A DNA stretch of 64,000 nt from Branchiostoma floridae (Eukaryota; Chordata; Leptocardii; Amphioxiformes; Branchiostomatidae). Location of the stretch: NCBI RefSeq assembly GCF_000003815.2, contig NC_049979.1, positions 8,697,823 through 8,761,822 on the forward strand. The letters run 5' to 3'. Numbering within the stretch: position 1 is the first letter of the stretch; each line of letters opens with the position of its first letter. This document shows, in pieces, positions 26,209 to 39,700 of this stretch. The position numbers and the translations under genes were made by a program. Below the pieces are notes generated by a model. It saw nothing but the letters and a program-made list of their open reading frames with translations, made no database searches and was not told the origin of the DNA.

Positions 26209-28751
26209 TGTACACTGTGTATCTCAGGGTTTTAAGTTGAATGAAATTTATGTGGATTATTTTAGCAGCACAGTGTGAAAGTGAAAAGTTGCAAGTGTTG
26301 CAATGAGATGTGTGAAATATAGCAGTCATGAAGTCCAGACTTGTGTAGTGGGCTCACTTGCCACATTATTAAAGTTGAGCATGACAGAAGACAGGTGAAT
26401 GTGGTGCAATATCTTGTCTTACATGGACCTCCTCACAGTATAATCAAGGGTTCATTACATTTGATGATGAGGTACTGTAAATTCGCTTATTTTAATGGGG
26501 ACCTAATTTCAGAGTAGGAAGAAAAAAGAAAAGCTTTTTGCTGAAATTTGAATTGTGATTGAAATGATTATGTTGTGCAGTAGTAATACATTGAAAATGT
26601 GTATTCATGATTTCGTGTTGGAGAGCACAAAAACATTATGAAGCACTGGCAGTACTTATAGTACATTTATATTGAAGGACTAGATAGAAGCAGTCCTAAG
26701 ACATACAGTTCCTGTGTCAGATGTTGATGTTACATTGCTGCTGACCACAGAAAGTGCAAACGTTTCAATCCTTTTTTAAGCCACATCGTAGCAAATATGT
26801 GTTAGATATGAAAGGTAGTGTAATGTGTGTGAAATAGAGTATTGACATCTTTTGCATGAGCATACAATTTGGTAGGTTATTGATGTTGTCTTTGCAGGTT
26901 TTGTGCATTGTGAACTCTCTGTGACATGGCAATGCTAGATTTGTCTCTGTCCAGCAACACATCTGATGGGGAATATTGATGTTGGGTGAAAAGGTCACTT
27001 ACAAAAACCTGATTTATTTGCATTGGCTTGTAGTCAAACTAATCTCCAGAACCTGCCCTTCCATTCCAGGATGGAAAGTTGCTTGTTTGGATGAAAAAAA
27101 AATTCACATTCACTCAGTTTGTCCCAAAAATCTAACTTCATGACTCAAAATTGATTTAAAAAATGTTTTCTTGGCTGAAAATAACCAATTCAACAGAGCA
27201 AATTAACAAATAAATGAGCTCCCAAGCAATGATGGGATTAAAAAAAATTAAAGCTAGAGACAGTCCTGATCTACTCATTTTTTGTTTTCAACGAAAAATC
27301 TCAAAAAGTCAATCAAGAAGGCTAGATAGGTGACAAGCTGAAATGTAGAACTTTGGAACACAGTGCAAGGAAGAGATGTATACATCTGTTAGTTTACATG
27401 TTCACACATCATTCCTACACAGTCTTAACTAGACTGGTCATTTTGGTCAGTAATACATTTGTAGAAGCCTGATGTGTAAACCAAGATGTAATATTTACAT
27501 GGGCAAATACAAATCAGCCAAAGGGTCACTGAAAGGAACCCTGAGCTTCAGCCAAGTTGAAATTTGAATGGACGACTGCTATATGTGTCAAAGCCATTGT
27601 TGTCTTGTTGATGTACTTATATATGTATATGTGTCGTGGAATTAAAGGTATCTAGTGTATGTATATAGTGTGAAAATGAGAGCACACTCTTGCCACACAA
27701 TGTTTTGAATATGGTTCACAAGTGTGTTTATGATCTGTATGTTGATGTAACTATTTATACGTGTGATGTCACATCTGCTGTAGCCTGGACACCACCCTCC
27801 GCAGTAACCGCTAGTTCCATCTACAGAGGATGGTACCCAGGCTGTATCAGGTTTCCTCAGCAATTAAAGCAAATTTCAACAACACCACAATTGTGTTTCC
27901 TGTTGCTTCTTTTGTATGTAGTTGACCAAATCTTAATGGCAAAATGTGTCTGCATTTATTGAGATAGAATTGACACTGCTTAGAAAGATATGACAGAGAA
28001 ATGTTTGTTCACACATTTATGCAATATACATAGTCAATGGCATGTAGCAAAATTAAGTTAATAAACAGACTTGGTTCATTTTCTTCTGCCACGAAAGCAG
28101 TCTAACTGTATGTATGTAATTATCATAATGGCGTAATATGCTTCGTTTTGCTGTTTCTTTTTTTTTCAAACAATGGATCAAAACCTTTGATTTGCAACAT
28201 TTACAGTATTCTTTAAACTAACAACCTTATTTTACAACATCAGCATGGAATACTGCTGAAAGAGGACTGGAATGTACAAAGTACTTACATGTATAAGACC
28301 GACTGCTATAGACATATACGGTACTCTATTATTATAGCCATACTCGATTATTATAGCCATACAGCCACAGACAAAGTTGGATATCTAAGTGTGAACTATT
28401 CTATAGCTTGGGTGAAATAATGGCTACAGAGACCTTTAAGCCCTTGTTACACAACAGTAAAATGAGCCTGTCGACAAGTCGTTTTCGACGGCAATACACC
28501 AGGTGTTCTCTTGACCATCGCGCGATTTTTAAAGATCGGCTGAAGTTCACAGATCCAACAACCCCGTCGAATGTGGTGGGATAGATTTTAGGCGACAAAT
28601 ATGCTCCAGTCTGTGGTGATTTTTACAGTCGACAACCACCTGATCATCAATAGATACGATCGAAGCTCGTCGGCTGCATGACATGGTATAACAACGTATT
28701 CATGCGAGTAAACACTAAATACAGTGCAAGAACTAGGTGGAAACCTTGAAT
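26209..28751. other. 3' flank between convergent TMEM62 and the claudin-like gene
   Basis: This presumably holds the TMEM62 3' UTR and intergenic sequence; an AATAAA lies near 27209. A short MITE at 27781-27843 is listed separately. I see no exon. Confidence 0.5.
27781..27843. mobile_element. Short MITE remnant, AGCCTGG-ended family
   Basis: The ends TAGCCTGGACACC and GGTACCCAGGCT are inverted, around a GC-rich loop. Confidence 0.45.
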
Positions 28752-31133
28752 TTACATATAGATGCTGCCTTCATACGGATCCCACATGTCCTTGGGCAGG
28801 TCGTACACGAGGAAGAAGAGAAGCCCGGAGATGAGCGCCAGCACCATGCAGACCCAGGCGATGATGTAGGAGTATCCCCAGTACAGCACCACACCGCCGG
28901 GGCCCGGGGTACCACGGATGAAGCCGGTGTACAGCGCAGCGGCGATCATGATTAGGAGACCTAGATGTACGGACAAAACACGACAACACGACAAGGGTGA
29001 TGAGCAAACAGGTGTACAGTTTGTTTTTTTTGCCTTTGACCGATAATTTTACCAACAAGCAATTTGAGAATTTTGCCCCAAATAACTTGATGGGAGTTGG
29101 TGTTAAATTTGAGAAATGATCGATTTTCACTGACACTGTATGACGAACAAGTTCTCTGTTCTTCCATTCGGAAGATAAATTCATATCTGTAATGCTACCA
29201 AACCTTTCATCGCACAACATATTTGTTCCTTCATTTCTACTATGCCAGGAAAAGTTTAATTTATTTAATGTCTGCTAGGTAACCTTGTATTTATGAACGT
29301 TTTAACATATTTAAGGTGTTGTGACCTGTACTTAGCCCTGTGTGGCCAAAATGCCCAATAAGTATCTACATTAATACAATAATGTGGCAAACAAAGCATC
29401 TTAAGACTACGACATAGCTCCTTGATGTGTGTCTTCGAAAGTTACGAATGACACTGTTCGCACCTGTGAGGATCATGAGTGCGCCGGCAACTTTGGGCTG
29501 GTTGATCTTGTGAGAAATACAGATGAATCCCAGAATGCCCAGCACCAAGGCGACGAACGCCGTGAAGACGGAGAACACCATGAGGAACCGGACGGCGTGC
29601 AGCCAGCCCTCGTCGGTACCTGGATTAAAACAGAAGGACGTTATATAGCACGGACGTAGGCCTGTCTGTCTTCAGAGCATAATGTACGAAAAGAAGAGGT
29701 TCTGATACTAAGTGATAGAAGGGGCTGACACACTTCTATTTACTAGTAAATGGGTGGTAGGCTGGTTTTCATAGCTAGACTGATATCCAAACCTATTGTA
29801 GCTCCCGAGTATTTGCTTGTAGGTTTGAATACCAGACTAGGTTTTTATCCAAATCTGTCCTGCTCGTCGCTTCATGCCCGTTATACATAACGTACAGCAA
29901 GAGTTGGGAGGAATGTTGCGAACAGTCATATATTATATTACCATAAACGAGTTTATACTCGTTTTGTATCTAACAGACGATTTCGTTGTAGAAATATAGA
30001 ATATCTTTTGTTCCCCTTTTGAAGACAGCGGTCCCAAATCTTGGAGAATAACTGTACTTAACCCATCTATGGAACGTTAAAGACCCAATCCCCTCGGATT
30101 CTCTAGGATTATACGTATTAGTGACAGCGGGTTGTTGTTATAGTGAATAAGCGAATGCGTTAACGTTAGTAACGAATGGGTGGGCGTTGATAATGCATAT
30201 GAGACCTGGGTGTTTTCTGAATCTATGTCATTACAACTCATTATAACCACGAGAAAAACGGTCCAATCCGAATATGTTTTGGCGACGTAAGAAAGGTCGA
30301 CGCGATTTCAGTTCTTGATGAATAGACTCAACAGTAAATGCTGGCAAACTGTCTGACGGTACGAAAGTACGAGTGACTCGTAGGGTCTGACGATAACACT
30401 CACGGTACATTATACATGGCACCTTGAGTACTAAGTGCATTCGAATATCTGGTAATTGATTTGGGCGGGACACAAATTATTCGCCGAGTGGCAAACAATT
30501 TACCGCTTGGGAGCAAGACAAAGATCATGCGATGAAAACTTAAGCACGAAAAACAGAAGAGTATTTTTCTTTTCAAATTGAAAATTCACCTCAGGTTTTG
30601 ACACGAAAACCGAAATAAAGGATCTCACAATGGAGGTCATTTGCTCCAATGGGAAACTCCAAAGAATGCTCTGTCATACAGGATACACTCACATAAAGGA
30701 CACGAACAATAACGTGCGGCTGGGGTTCTGTGCTGCTATCTGCGCGCAAGATATACGCGAAAATCGTAACAACGTGCTGGAATGAATGTGTTTTTGACCT
30801 TTCCCAGAGATAAAACAACAAGGGCACACAAAGCTAGAGGACGCCATGGTGGTTCCTTTCATTCTTACAAAGCAGCAGTGCCTGACCTTGGACCTTAAAA
30901 GCTTGTACAATTACAGACAAGATGGGTGACATACCGATATCCAGTAGCTTACAGCTCCGGTAGTACCCCTGGAATCTGCACGATATGAAAATCCCGAAGC
31001 TCTCCCTGAAGAAGGTCTCCTCCGTGACGCGCCAGGTGCTGGTGGCGGTGGCCACGACGGTTAGGACCAGGGTGGCTGCCGCCAGCAAGCAGGCCAGGGC
31101 TCGGATCTCCTGCATCCGACAGCACAGCACCAT
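28752..31133 (-). CDS. Claudin/PMP22-like four-pass membrane protein
   Basis: Three exons on the minus strand (30935-31133, 29464-29619, 28752-28960) join in phase to 187 residues. Four hydrophobic helices lie near residues 12-32, 75-100, 109-131 and 138-170. The first extracellular loop keeps the claudin-superfamily signature: W34, then Cys52 and Cys61 spaced C-x8-C; the usual GLW before the first Cys is replaced by GIF. The cytoplasmic tail is short (LPKDMWDPYEGSIYM). Superfamily members make tight-junction strands or act as adhesion/channel-regulating tetraspans. The tail lacks a typical claudin PDZ ligand, so a PMP22/EMP/claudin-like role is likelier than a classical claudin. The start ATG at 31133 has ACA before it and G at +4. 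The 1.3-kb intron 1 has nothing recognisable in it. Confidence 0.8.
29775..29840. mobile_element. Short MITE, AGCCTGG-like family
   Basis: Inverted ends CTAGACTGATATCCAAACCTA and its near complement ending ACCAGACTAG lie in intron 1 of the claudin-like gene. Confidence 0.4.
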
Positions 31134-33784
31134 TGTCACCTCCTTTTCTTCTTCCTCAGTTCCTCGTCCCCTATATATCCTAGATCGGACTGTTCGGGGA
31201 GTCGTAGATGCGGATTGGAGGGAGTGAAGCGATTAGATGGTAGTTGTGTCGTTGTTTTCCCACGAACTGCGTCTGGAGATGTCGTTCAACCACTGGCGAT
31301 TTTCCGCTTGACTTCCCCAGTTGAAGACCAGCCCACTGCACTACTACGGACGACCCCGACCTGCCTGTGACGGGCCTGGGCGTTCCCTTGTAGGTGATTC
31401 CGCCTGGGGGTCACCTGTCACGCAAGATTATCACGCGTTATGGCGCGACTTCAGGCGAACGTAATAGCCTGAACTAACGTTGGTAACGCTACCCTCTCTA
31501 TACACCCAAAAATGCATCAAAGGCACAAAATTTCTGTTATACCTTGCTATTGAAAGGTCACGTACAGTAAGCATGAAAGGTGACAGCCTGATTAGTAAGA
31601 GAAAAGTTTACTGATCTATCTCGTAATTGTTCGTGGCGGACGATAGGGGCAACATTCCTGTGGTGCCTTCAATAGGAGGAAAAGATCGTCACCCCTATCA
31701 TAGGATAAAGTGTGGCATTACCAGAAATACCGTTGTGTACCGCTGGCAAATAGCTTCAACAGTTACCTTTACTTCACTCTTTGCAAGGTAAATGTCAACG
31801 AGGGTCCGCTGTATGTGGGTAAATTTATCACAAAGAGATGCATAACACCCAGTTTCTGTTCAGTACTGTTTAAAGCCTTAGCGGCAAGGAACACATTTAT
31901 GTAGTGCGCTTGTCAAAGATGTCATCCATTCTATGTCTATCTATATGTCCACACTTAACACCTTTCCCATAGGAATTGATATAGACCAGTGCTGAGCTAT
32001 TGTGCTCCCGTCAGGTGCCTTAGTCTAAATAGTGCGCCATACATAATTCATAGATCCTTTGTTGCCAAAATCACGAGAGTCCCTCTGACAGCATATTTCA
32101 ATATATCAAAAGATCTAGGAAGGAATGTTGCCTTTTGAATCTTACTCTATGGAATTCGATACCAGACTTTACGCAACTAACGGGGATTGTAGTGTGCTGT
32201 TGAATGTGAGACGAGCATGTATAGTCATTTTGCAGAGATCCTAGGGACATGCATGGGTTCGCAGATGCAAAATTCACCAGTACAAACAGAATATCAGAAT
32301 TGAAGTTACGTTGCCACACAATCGCCCATCTCCGGGTTTAACTATGCAAGATGCCTACGATATAAATGTACCCAAGAATGTGCATGAAATAAAGACTTCG
32401 TAATGGATGACGATTTAGAACTTACTATATTTAGCGAACGATAGCTATAGACCAGTGAGAATAGCCTACTGTCAGGATCAAGTAGTGACATGTGATTTGA
32501 GGGATCAATTTATGTATAAACATAGGACAAAGGATCGGAAATGATAGATTTGATATTTACGACTGAAGATTACTTTGGTTTGGATGGTGTTCAGTAACAA
32601 GGACAGGTTGGTTCTACTGTGTTTGGATGGTGTTCAGTACCAAGGACAGGATAGGAATGTTTTACTGTGTTTGGATGGTGTTCAGTACCAAGGGGATGTA
32701 TGTATGTTCTATTGTGTGTGGATGGTATGGTGTTCAGCAACAATAACAGGTCTGTTCCAATGTGTTTGGTGGTGTTCAGTACCAAGGACAGGTTGGTTCT
32801 AATGTGTTTGTATGGTGTTCAGCAACAATGACAGGTCTGTTCCAATGTGTTTGGTGGTATTAGTCAGCTTGGACATGCCTGTTCAATCATTGCAGGGGGG
32901 ACATACCTTAATGCCTTTAGGATCAGTTCTACAAACTTGTATTTATCTATGAGTGGATGCAATCACCTAAATGTGTAAGGTTTTAAATCCACTTTATACC
33001 GAATCATGACTGAACACTACTGAGATAACCAGTTGCAGACATTTTATATACACCAAAATAATCTCATATAACTTTACACTTTTCGATTTTTCACCAGATA
33101 TATACATACCTCTTGTAGGTACATGCGCATGTATACAACACACAGTAGCTCTACCATCATTGAGAATTGTGGGACCAGATATATTTGACTGCATTTTCTA
33201 TAAACCAGATATCTTCGTTCAAACATTTTTAAAAAAGGTTGTACAACAAAACTATCTCCCATACTCATAATATATCTATAAAACAACAATTCATACAATA
33301 GTACAACACCTGTCTAACTTACATGAAACATGGCAGATGTGTTGGACTAGTAAAATCCCTGGCACATCAGTTTTTCATTACAGCTACATAATATTGTAGA
33401 CTAAAACCAACACCAAAATCTGCCAACATACTTCACTGTTTATAACCATTGCACTGTTTTCCAGTGTTAACATTATTGCACTTGGACATATATAAAAAAG
33501 CATTGGCAAGACACATTTACTAAAAACAATGCACTCCTTTCTTATGGCATAATCAATGGCATAATAATATATTGTAACATTCTACGAAACACTAACCCTC
33601 TGGTTCTAAAATTTCTTGAAAGCAAACTGACATACACATTCTCTAAGGAATATACAACTGCTATAGTATAAACCTTGGCCTCAAAGGTTACTGCCCTTGT
33701 GGATACTTTTTTGAAACATGTCAACATCTTTTGTAAGACAGGTAAAGTAGAAACACATAATGTTGATGGTACAGGAGCTGCGCA
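31134..33784. other. Intergenic region, claudin-like 5' flank to LRRC71 3' end
   Basis: This is the promoter side of the claudin-like gene and the 3' UTR side of LRRC71. The minisatellite at 32577-32865 is the only structured element I see. There is no supported exon. Confidence 0.5.
32577..32865. repeat. Minisatellite, TTTGGATGGTGTTCAG unit
   Basis: About six imperfect copies of a roughly 45-56 bp unit are built round GGATGGTGTTCAGTACCAAG and CTGTGT. The same core recurs at 34499-35055 and 38846-38945. Confidence 0.8.
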
Positions 33785-36700
33785 CTATGACCCAGTGGCC
33801 TGAGATGTTGACTCCTCGTCAGGAGTTTTAGACGGTGGCTTGTACAGGGGGTCTCGGGTCATCATCAACTCCTGCATTTTCAGGTAAGACTCATGGTTTA
33901 GCGGGAAGCTGTTTTTCTGGAAAAGAAGGAACCAATAGAGGTAAGCCCACAGAAGACATAACACAACCTGCACTACCATTATTTCCTTCAATTATCTCAA
34001 AATCCATGAAATTCCTGGTTTTGTAAAACGTCATGAAAATATTTGGCCATGGTCTGATAACAAAAAGTAAAACTAGCACTACTTTATGCTATTTTCCTCA
34101 ATGGTGCCTGTATTCCTACTTTCCTGCTAATGACGTCTTGGATCTTACCTACAAAGCACACAAACCTGTATTGTCCTGATTTCATACAATTAGCTACAAT
34201 TTTCAAGAAATGCCCTTCATGTGATATCCTACAAAAAGTTACTGAACTTGTCAAAACGTTTGTCGACAGAAAGGGATGCTAGAGCTATATGCTGCCTGAA
34301 ATCCTACTGTGAAAGTGAGCTCTCCGATCTCACCTGCACAGACAGCCTCATGAGCCCGGTGCCACCTGACCGCGACCCCAGCGTGGTGAGAGTGATCTGG
34401 TACTGGATCCCCTTCAGCAGGGACTTCAGACCTGCCTCACCTATTCTGTTTCCTACAGAGTGGAGTGAATAACATACATTTTAGGATAAAATAGGTTTTT
34501 GGATGGTGTTCAGCTCAAAGGACAGGACTGCTCTAATGTATTTGAATGGTAGCAGGGACAGATCTAACATTTTTGAATGGTGTCCAGCACCAAGGACAGA
34601 TCTGTTCTAATGTATTTGGATGGTGTTCAGCACCAAGGATAGATCCGTTCAAATGTTTTTGGATGGTGTTCAGCAGCAAGGACAAATCTCTTCTTATGGT
34701 TTCAGATGATGTTCAGCACCAAGGACAGATCTGTTCTAATGTTTTTGAATGGCATTCAGAACAAAGGATAAATCTGTTCTAATGTTTTTGGATGGTGTTC
34801 AGCACCAAGGACAGATCTATTTCAATGTTTTGGACGGTGTTCAGCAGCAAGGACAAATCTCTTCTTATGGTTTCAGATGATGTTCAGCACCAAGGACAGA
34901 TCTGTTCCAATGTATTTGAATGGCATTGAGAACAAAGGACAAATCTGTTCTAATGTTTTTGGATGGTGTTCAGCACCAAGGACAGATCTATTTCAATGTT
35001 TTGGACGGTGTTCAGCACCAAGGACAGATCTTTTCCTAAGTATTCAGCACCAAGAAGAGGTCAACAAAAGCTAAAGAATGATAGAAATCTATGAGATACA
35101 AGTGACATGAAAGGAGTGCTGACCCACATGAGCTGTGTTACACTCAGTCTGGAACAAGTGTTTTTGACTCCAAAATCGTCAAACAGAATGGTCCAAAAGT
35201 CTTAGTATGTACGTTGGCACACCTCATCCTCAAACTCTTTGTATTTACAGCTTTTAAGCTGCATGCAGATGGCTATGAGACATTACACACTACAAATATC
35301 ACTGCACCAACTCTGAATTCAAACTAACAGGAACATGGAACAGAGTGTATCCTAACCAAACCAAACCAAAGCAGACGTGTCCTTACTGGAGATGTTGAGG
35401 TTGATGAGTGCCCTGTTTCCAGGGATGAGCAGCTCCCCATCCACTCTCTCTGCCTCCTCCAACAGGGGGTTGATAATCTCTAGGATGTCAGGAGTCTGTG
35501 GAAACAGTCAATATATATATATATTTATACTTTATATAACTTTAAACTTATGCTGTGTTTTTTGATTTGCACTTTTTTAAATTGACCTCTCCTTCATGAG
35601 TTGATAATAATGGAAATATGCATTTACAAAGTATGCATTACTACTGTGCTACAAAACTGTGCTATCAAATCTAGACACCTTGAAAAATATCTTCCCCCTT
35701 TAGAAGGCCTCGGTTCAGAGTTTTTTTTTACGAATTGGGGCCAATTTGACTGTCTCTCAGAAAAACACTAAGTGCTTCTCAAAACATCGTTATTCCAAAA
35801 ATTCAATGTTTCCGATAGAAAAAGGTGCCCAAATGGACCCTGCACCCTGGCCCTTCTTACCTCAGCTTCAGTTATGGACCCTGCACCCTGGCCTTTCTTA
35901 CCTCAGCTTCAGTTATGGACCCTGCACCCTGGCCTTTCTTACCTCAGCTTCAGTTATGGACCCTGCACCCTGGCCCTTCTTACCTCAGCTTCAGTTATAG
36001 ACCCTGCACCCTGGCCCTTCTTACCTCAGCTTCAGTTATGGAGCCTGCACCCTGGCCCTTCTTGCCGCCCGACTGCCGACCTTTGCCCTTGGATGCCTTG
36101 CCCAGAGTTTCTGCAAGCGAAACAACTGCAATTACCCAATGGGCATCAGTTTTATAGTCCATAGGGAGGGTGGTGAGGAAATATTATTATAATAATCTCT
36201 CCAGTGATACATGCAGATTTTTCAGAATCATCTTATTATATCAACAACAACCAGTGTTTAAGAGAACAAATGCATACGTCCAATGTGTGTCTCATGGCAA
36301 TGACATGCAAGTATCAATTCTTCATAAAAAGTGATGTTCTTTGCTACTACATGTTTATTGAAAACAATTTGAAGGAGAGAGATGTGTTTTCTTTGGAACA
36401 ATATACCTTACACATCAATAGTATTACTACAACGGCATACTTGAGCTGAGAGAATTTGTTTTAACAAATCCATGCATAAAAGGAGTGAAAACAGCATTAC
36501 CATAGTCACTTTTCCGTAACTATTTAAAAAAAATTGAGATCCACAAGATCTTTTACTTCAAGTGGCTGCATACAAAATGATACCTGTTTGTAGTTCAGAT
36601 GTAAATCCTAGAGAGTTTGCTTGCATACAAACAGCATACAAACACATTTCAATCAAAACACATGCAAGAATAGAACTTCTAAATAAAGCATGCATTTCTA

Positions 36701-39700
36701 CAGTCTAACTAACATGAAACTGTACTATATGTTGTAAAATGCAAGGTTAAAAACATGTATTTGAATAAATAGTGCCCTGATATGGATCATGATTTCTATG
36801 AAGAGGTGTTCATGATCGAAATGACTTGCATGCAAAAATGACTGATTTTTCCATTGCAAATGTTCTGTGAGTTCATCTAAAAAAACAAAACAGCATGCTT
36901 TGCAAATGCTTGGTGGATAGCTCTGCTCTAGTGCAAGATTAACAATAAATTCATAGATAGGAACAAAAACGTCTAAGTCAGAAACATGTTTTACTGATCA
37001 GAGGTTATCAAAGTAGTAACAAACATATGGGTTTGACTGATTTCTCCAATGTCATATTAATTGATAGATTAGTGATTCAGTGATTAGAGAGAGAGAGAGG
37101 AGAGAGTAACCAACACCAATGATTAACCTTTGGAAGCACCCCGCTGTGGCTCTATGGTTGTGTCCATGGGATGGAGTGAGTGTGGGATGAATGGATGGAT
37201 GGATGGAGGAATGAAAAGAAACCATGTTAGTTGGTCATGGACAATACAACAATGGGGATATCAACAATTGACCACTTATATTGCATGTGAACCTCAAAAC
37301 AAGTCTGAAAGAACTTCTCAGGAATGTCAAAAACATTTGCATTTGTATTTACAGTACAGTCAACCCTGTACAAGTGACCATGCCTACATAAGGACCACCT
37401 GGCTAATGGAACCACTTTTTGGTAGATAACTTTTCCATCAAAACAAGCATTTTGAATAGTGTCTATAGTGCCCAAATAGACTAGATTGTATCAGTCCCAT
37501 GAGATGTTATTTTGTTGCTAAACATTGTCTGAAATGTTTTTTTCAGACTTGTCTAGAGATGAGCTCAATGTCTTTACATATTAAGCTATCCAAAGCACCT
37601 TATTACCACTTAAGGCACACAGAAGCACACCCTCATGCTTGCTAAAGAAGGCACAGCCCAACCTGTTACGGGACTATTGGCAGATCCTGGAGTTAGGGCG
37701 GTTAGGGCTCGTATCAGCAGGCACAAGTCACAACAACACATAAGGCATACATGTAGGCACCCTGAAATAACTGGCTCCCAAGCAGAGGTGGGGAGGTTTA
37801 AAGGAGGAGGAGGGCTTAGATAGCCAGCTGGGAGCTTTTGTTTTCTTCACTTGTAAGTTTTAACATTGCTCATATTTTCATTTAGAGGGACAAGGGTTGT
37901 GTTGAGCAGGAAACTTTAAGTTACCTTTGGTTGAAAAAAATGCAATGCACCAAAATGAAAGAATTCAAAATTGGAGGGTATTCAAAATTTGACAAGTAAC
38001 TTGACAAGATGCAGTAGGTCATAATTTTTGAAAACCCCTTTTTATCAAAAGTGAAATATTTTACAGAAAAGAGAGCAGGAATACTTAAAGGAGGTTGGAC
38101 AAGAAATCTGCACAAGCTGTTACCACAGTAGTTACCACTTTAGTTGGTGATAGTCATGCTTTTAGAGCTATATTCACAGTATTTTTCTTACCATGATTGA
38201 GTTGTCAAGCATCATGCATTAAATATAGCTTGAATCGAAACGTTTCATACCAGGAATATATTGTCAGTTATTACATTACCCTTATTTCTTTTTAAAGAAT
38301 CAAGACGACTATGCTCATAGGTTTAAAACAAAGCAAAAGTTAAGTTAATCCCTGAAATAAGATGCAAACTTGGACTGATGCCATCTCACCTTTCTTCCAC
38401 TTGTCATCTTTTCCCTTTCCCTTTTTGTCATCTTCCTTTTTGTCCTGTAAGTAAGAGAAATCTCTAAACTCATCACGGCAATAAGCCACACAGAATACAC
38501 ATACAGTGCATCTAAGGTCTTGTTGGAGCAGTGAAGAACTTTGTCAACAAAGGACTTCAGAAACAATTTATTACACACCAACATAACAAAAATCTGGAGA
38601 GTTTTAACACATTGCCTGTAGAAAAAAGTATTTCTTATACAACATGGTATTGAATCTAACCTTCTTTGCTTTCGAAGAGGCCCGCCCAGACTTGGCCATG
38701 GACTTGTCCAGCTGTGACCTGCTGCTCTGGCTGCCTGGCCTGTCCCGGGACTCCGCTCGTCTGGAGATGGGCTGGGATAGCAATATAAAGGACAGTCAGC
38801 CCTCTTTTAGAATATTCTACCTACAATGGCCTGTATATGTGTGGTTCAGCACCAAGGCCAGGCCTGTTCGTTTGGTGTTTAGTACAAGGGACAAGTCTGT
38901 TCTGAAGTGTTTGGATTATATTCAGCACCAAGGACAGGTCCAACAAAACTATAGGATGATAGAAATGTGGGATGCAAGTTTTTCATTGAAACAAGTGTAC
39001 TGACTTTCTGTTTATGTGCAGTTTATATCTCAGATGACAGAAGTTTGTTATATCAGCAATTGGGCAGCTAAATTTCAATGGATCTTTTTTTTTGTTGCTC
39101 CAAACAAGTGTGAATAAAACCTTTTTCTTTACGTTTCTTGACTTGTTTTTATGCTGCTGCATATGTCTTGCTATGGTATTTGCATTATATACACATTCTG
39201 TAAGATTTGTAGATGACCATTTGTTTCTTTTTTAACTTGAATCCATTGTATACTTTGCTGGGGTGAGAGTCAGTAAAGGTGATCACCCCATCTACATGTG
39301 AGGTGAGCTTTCGTAAAGAGATAAATTCAATACTCACTGATCTCCTGACATCAGGGGCTCCCTTCTCTGACAGAACTTTCCTCCTCTCCACGACTTCCTC
39401 ATGGGTCAGGGAAAATCTGGACAGCACCTGCAGACAAAAACAAATGATCTGATTGGTCTGGAACTTCTCTTTTAAAATGCAATAAACAGCATGATTGGCC
39501 AAAACTTTCAAACTAAGATGTAACCACTGATCTGGTTGGATGAGACCTTTGAAGAGGAAGCAAGCACCTTTGAAGTGGTTAGATGCACACCTGATTACAG
39601 TGAAACAAAATGGATTAATAAAAAAATATCTTGAAACTCACCTCTCCAAACTTCTTAGCAGCTTCATCTCCGATGGCATTATTGGCAATGGACAGAACTA

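Noticed and set aside
30231-30473. 80-residue minus-strand frame in the claudin-like intron 1
   Set aside because: There are no splice signals matching the phase of the gene and no recognisable motif.
34499-35055. Array of regular repeats considered as a CRISPR
   Set aside because: The units are contiguous, degenerate and lack unique spacers; the genome is eukaryotic.
34546-35074. Repetitive open frames rich in FNGVQHQGQ-like motifs
   Set aside because: They are translations of a minisatellite with no start context, splice logic or stable frame.
35772-36164. Pro/Leu-rich open frames on the plus strand with 13-14 residue repeats
   Set aside because: They are the antisense reading of the 41-bp tandem repeat at the LRRC71 splice donor; three overlapping frames are open only because of the periodicity.
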